A stretch of 15,062 nt of DNA from JBBRUG01 sp038247995. GTDB lineage: Bacteria; Chloroflexota; Chloroflexia; Chloroflexales; Chloroflexaceae. Below the pieces are notes generated by a model, which had not been told where the DNA came from, ran no database searches, and saw only the letters and a list, made by a program, of their open reading frames with translations. Where the stretch lies: assembly GCA_038247995.1 (NCBI GenBank), contig JBBRUG010000131.1, forward strand, positions 1 through 15,062, given 5' to 3'. The position numbers and the translations under genes were made by a program. Positions 13,059-15,062 of this stretch are shown in pieces (position 1 is the first letter of the stretch; the number at the start of each line of letters is the position of its first letter).

Positions 13059-14843
13059 TCACGCGCGTGAGCGCACTTCTTCCACGGCCCGCGCAATAAA
13101 GTCGGCCACCGGGATGGCGCCAAGATCTTCACCGGAACGCATCCGCACGGCGACCATATTCGCTTCTTGCTCTTTGTTGCCGATTATAAGCATGTATGGG
13201 ATCTTCTGCAACTGTGCGCGGCGGATCTTACCCTGCATGCGATCACGGCTGCTGTCGATCTCGACGCGCAGCCCGACGGCATGAAGCTGACGGCGCACAT
13301 CCGCGGCGAACTCAGCCTGCTTGTCCGTAATCGGGATGATCGCCACCTGCACCGGACTGAGCCAAAGCGGGAAGGCACCGGCGAAGTGCTCGATCAGCAC
13401 GCCCATGAAGCGCTCCGTTGTGCCCGTAACGGCGCGATGCAGCACCACCGGCGTATGCGGTTGGTTGTCCTCACCGATGTATTCACAGCCGAGGCGGGCA
13501 GGCTGAATAAAATCGACCTGGATCGTGCTGAGTTGCCACTCGCGCCCAAGCACGTCGCGGGCGATGAAGTCGGCTTTGGGGCCGTAGAAGGCCGCCTCGC
13601 CCTCTTCGGCGAAGTATTCCACGTTATTGGCGTCGAGGGCCGCCTTGAGCGCCGCCGTTGCCAGTTCCCATTTCTCATCGTCGGCGACGAACTTGCCGTC
13701 GCTACCGCGCAACGAGAGGCGGACTTTGTAATCGCTGAACTTGTAGGTAGCCAGCACTTCGTGGATCACATTCAGGGCCAGGCTAAACTCGGCCTCGATC
13801 TGATCGGGGCGGCAGAAGATGTGGCAATCGTCTTGTGTGAGCGCGCGCACCCGCGTAAGGCCATTCAGCGCGCCGCTATCTTCGTAACGATAGAGCGTGG
13901 CAAACTCGGCGAGGCGCATCGGCAGTTCGCGGTAGCTGATCACGCCCATCTGGTTGTAGAGCGTCATATGGCTAGGGCAGTTCATCGGCTTGAGCCGGAA
14001 GATGAGATCTTCGCTCTCGACCATCGGCGGGAACATGCTGTCGCGATAGTTTTCGTAATGGCCCGACTTGTGGTAGAGCTGCTCCTTGACCACATTGCCC
14101 GTCCAGACGTGCTGGTAACCGTAGCGCGTCTGCACCTCGCGCACATACTGCTCCATCTCGTAGCGTAATATCTCGCCCTTGGGCGTAAAAAGCGGCAGGC
14201 CGGGGCCGACATCCTCCGAGAAGAAGAACAGGCCGAGATCCTTGCCCAGCTTGCGGTGATCGCGGCGGCGGGCCTCTTCGAGCAGATGCAAGTATTCCTC
14301 AAGCTCGGCTTTGTTGTTCCAGCCCGTGCCGTAGATCCGCTGGAGTTGCTTGTTCTTCTCGTCGCCACGCCAGTACGCCCCGGCAATGCTCATGAGCTTA
14401 AAACCGTCGGCGGGGATTTCGCCCGTACGCTCGAGGTGCGGGCCGCGACAGAGATCCTCGAACGTATTGTGCTTGAACGTCGAGATCACTGTGTCGCCGT
14501 GGTGTGTCTCGCCATACTCGTCGAGGCCACTGGAGAGTCCGGCGATCAGTTCGAGTTTGTAGGGCTGATCGTGGAAGATTGCGCGGGCCTCGTCGGCGTT
14601 CACTTCGCGGTAGACGAACGGATGGTTGCCGCCGATGATCTTGCGCATCCGCGACTGGATATCGCTCAGGTCGTCGGGCGTGAGCGCACGCGGCAGGTCG
14701 AAGTCGTAATAAAACCCGTTCTCAATGGGCGGGCCGATCGCAACCTTGCCTTCAGGAAAGATCTGCAACACGGCCTCGGCCATCACATGGGCGAGCGAGT
14801 GGCGCAACCGATAGTACGGGCCGCTCTGGGAATCGCTAGGCAT
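13059..14843 (-). CDS. thrS: Threonyl-tRNA synthetase lacking the TGS domain
   Basis: A 594-residue class II aminoacyl-tRNA synthetase that charges tRNA-Thr. The editing domain is present (H15 and H19 in RHSLAHV; C132 and H136 in CRGPH). The catalytic core carries the zinc ligands C289 (KPMNCPSHM), H341 (QDDCHIFC) and H469 (VLHRAVTG), plus motif 2 arginine in TRVRALTQDD. The anticodon-binding domain covers about 497-590. The N-terminal TGS (N1) domain of about 60 residues found in E. coli ThrRS is absent, so the protein starts directly at the editing domain. The ATG at 14843 has AGAGGTG four bases upstream. The frame stays open for 71 further codons, but these only translate the 8-bp repeat tract. 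The gene leads the ytxH-like gene. Confidence 0.95.
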   Translation of the reverse strand: MPSDSQSGPYYRLRHSLAHVMAEAVLQIFPEGKVAIGPPIENGFYYDFDLPRALTPDDLSDIQSRMRKIIGGNHPFVYREVNADEARAIFHDQPYKLELIAGLSSGLDEYGETHHGDTVISTFKHNTFEDLCRGPHLERTGEIPADGFKLMSIAGAYWRGDEKNKQLQRIYGTGWNNKAELEEYLHLLEEARRRDHRKLGKDLGLFFFSEDVGPGLPLFTPKGEILRYEMEQYVREVQTRYGYQHVWTGNVVKEQLYHKSGHYENYRDSMFPPMVESEDLIFRLKPMNCPSHMTLYNQMGVISYRELPMRLAEFATLYRYEDSGALNGLTRVRALTQDDCHIFCRPDQIEAEFSLALNVIHEVLATYKFSDYKVRLSLRGSDGKFVADDEKWELATAALKAALDANNVEYFAEEGEAAFYGPKADFIARDVLGREWQLSTIQVDFIQPARLGCEYIGEDNQPHTPVVLHRAVTGTTERFMGVLIEHFAGAFPLWLSPVQVAIIPITDKQAEFAADVRRQLHAVGLRVEIDSSRDRMQGKIRRAQLQKIPYMLIIGNKEQEANMVAVRMRSGEDLGAIPVADFIARAVEEVRSRA

Positions 14844-14861
14844 GAGACACCTCTTTCTAAT

Positions 14862-15062
14862 CACGGAACCACTGAGCCACAGAGCCACGGAGCCACGGAA
14901 CCACGGAACCACGGAACCGCTGAGCCACGGAACCGCTGCACTACTGCACGACTGAGCCACGGAGCCACGGAGCCACTGAGCCACGGAACCACGGAACCAC
15001 GGAACCACGGAGCCACGGAACCGCTGAGCCACGGAACCACGGAACCACGGAGCCACTGAGCC
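14862..15062. repeat. Run of 25 consecutive 8-bp units (CACGGAAC family), reaching the window edge
   Basis: Twenty-five 8-bp units follow each other without any insertion or deletion from 14862 to 15061, and one more base starts the next. The commonest unit is CACGGAAC. Variants are CACGGAGC, CACTGAGC, CGCTGAGC and a few degenerate ones around 14934-14949. The array starts 18 bases upstream of the thrS start codon, so the thrS promoter must lie within it or beyond the window. One frame on each strand is free of stops, giving an apparent 8-residue peptide repeat. This is a by-product of the period rather than evidence of coding. Confidence 0.9.

Noticed and set aside
14844..15056. N-terminal extension of ThrRS by 71 residues
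   Set aside because: It only translates the tandem repeat, has no TGS similarity, and a good ribosome binding site precedes the ATG at 14843.
13167..15059. Long plus-strand open frames opposite thrS, the last one ending in an 8-residue peptide repeat
   Set aside because: They mirror the thrS coding frame and then the 8-bp repeat tract. The peptide repeat follows from the 24-base common period and has no start signal of its own.
14862..15062. CRISPR array
   Set aside because: The units are only 8 bp with no spacers between them. This is a simple tandem repeat.

Overview
The window reads as ordinary chromosomal DNA of a bacterium with roughly 60% GC. The best guess is a member of the Chloroflexota (class Chloroflexia, Roseiflexus/Chloroflexus relatives). 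This rests on the style of the proteins, the paired DUF4013 membrane proteins and the abundance of short-unit tandem repeats in the spacers. It is an inference, because no rRNA or other marker is present. I see no CRISPR array, tRNA, rRNA, insertion sequence, phage gene or plasmid gene.

Left part (1-4282). ettA, an ABC-F ribosome-associated ATPase, runs leftward. A 353-bp spacer with a hairpin-rich repeat element separates it from a rightward pair: a thioredoxin-fold [2Fe-2S] ferredoxin and a 61-residue ORF that overlaps it (ATGA). These converge on a leftward phytoene-desaturase-like FAD oxidoreductase, which carries the same 9-bp-unit repeat at both of its borders.

Middle part (4283-8985, all rightward). 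comM/yifB, a branch-migration ATPase, is followed by what looks like the broken C-terminal end of a LysR-type regulator. Then come a small two-helix membrane protein, a membrane-anchored alpha/beta hydrolase, a Maf nucleotide pyrophosphatase and, overlapping Maf, a NarL-type response regulator with no kinase beside it.

Right part (9019-14843, all leftward). In transcription order: thrS (lacking the TGS domain), a YtxH-like membrane protein, cinA (with an eroded amidohydrolase domain), two DUF4013 membrane proteins and a CDP-alcohol phosphatidyltransferase. thrS-ytxH and cinA-DUF4013 are tightly packed. The other spacers carry hairpins or promoters, so this is probably several units rather than one operon. 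An 18-bp perfect palindrome separates this cluster from the response regulator.

No complete new defence, mobile or biosynthetic system is visible. The most unusual material is in the spacers: a run of 25 consecutive 8-bp units beside thrS, a 30-bp-stem hairpin, a 129-bp repeat element with two stem-loops, and several small 8-9 bp tandem arrays placed exactly at gene ends. The most unusual proteins are CinA, ThrRS, the LysR fragment and the 61-residue ORF.
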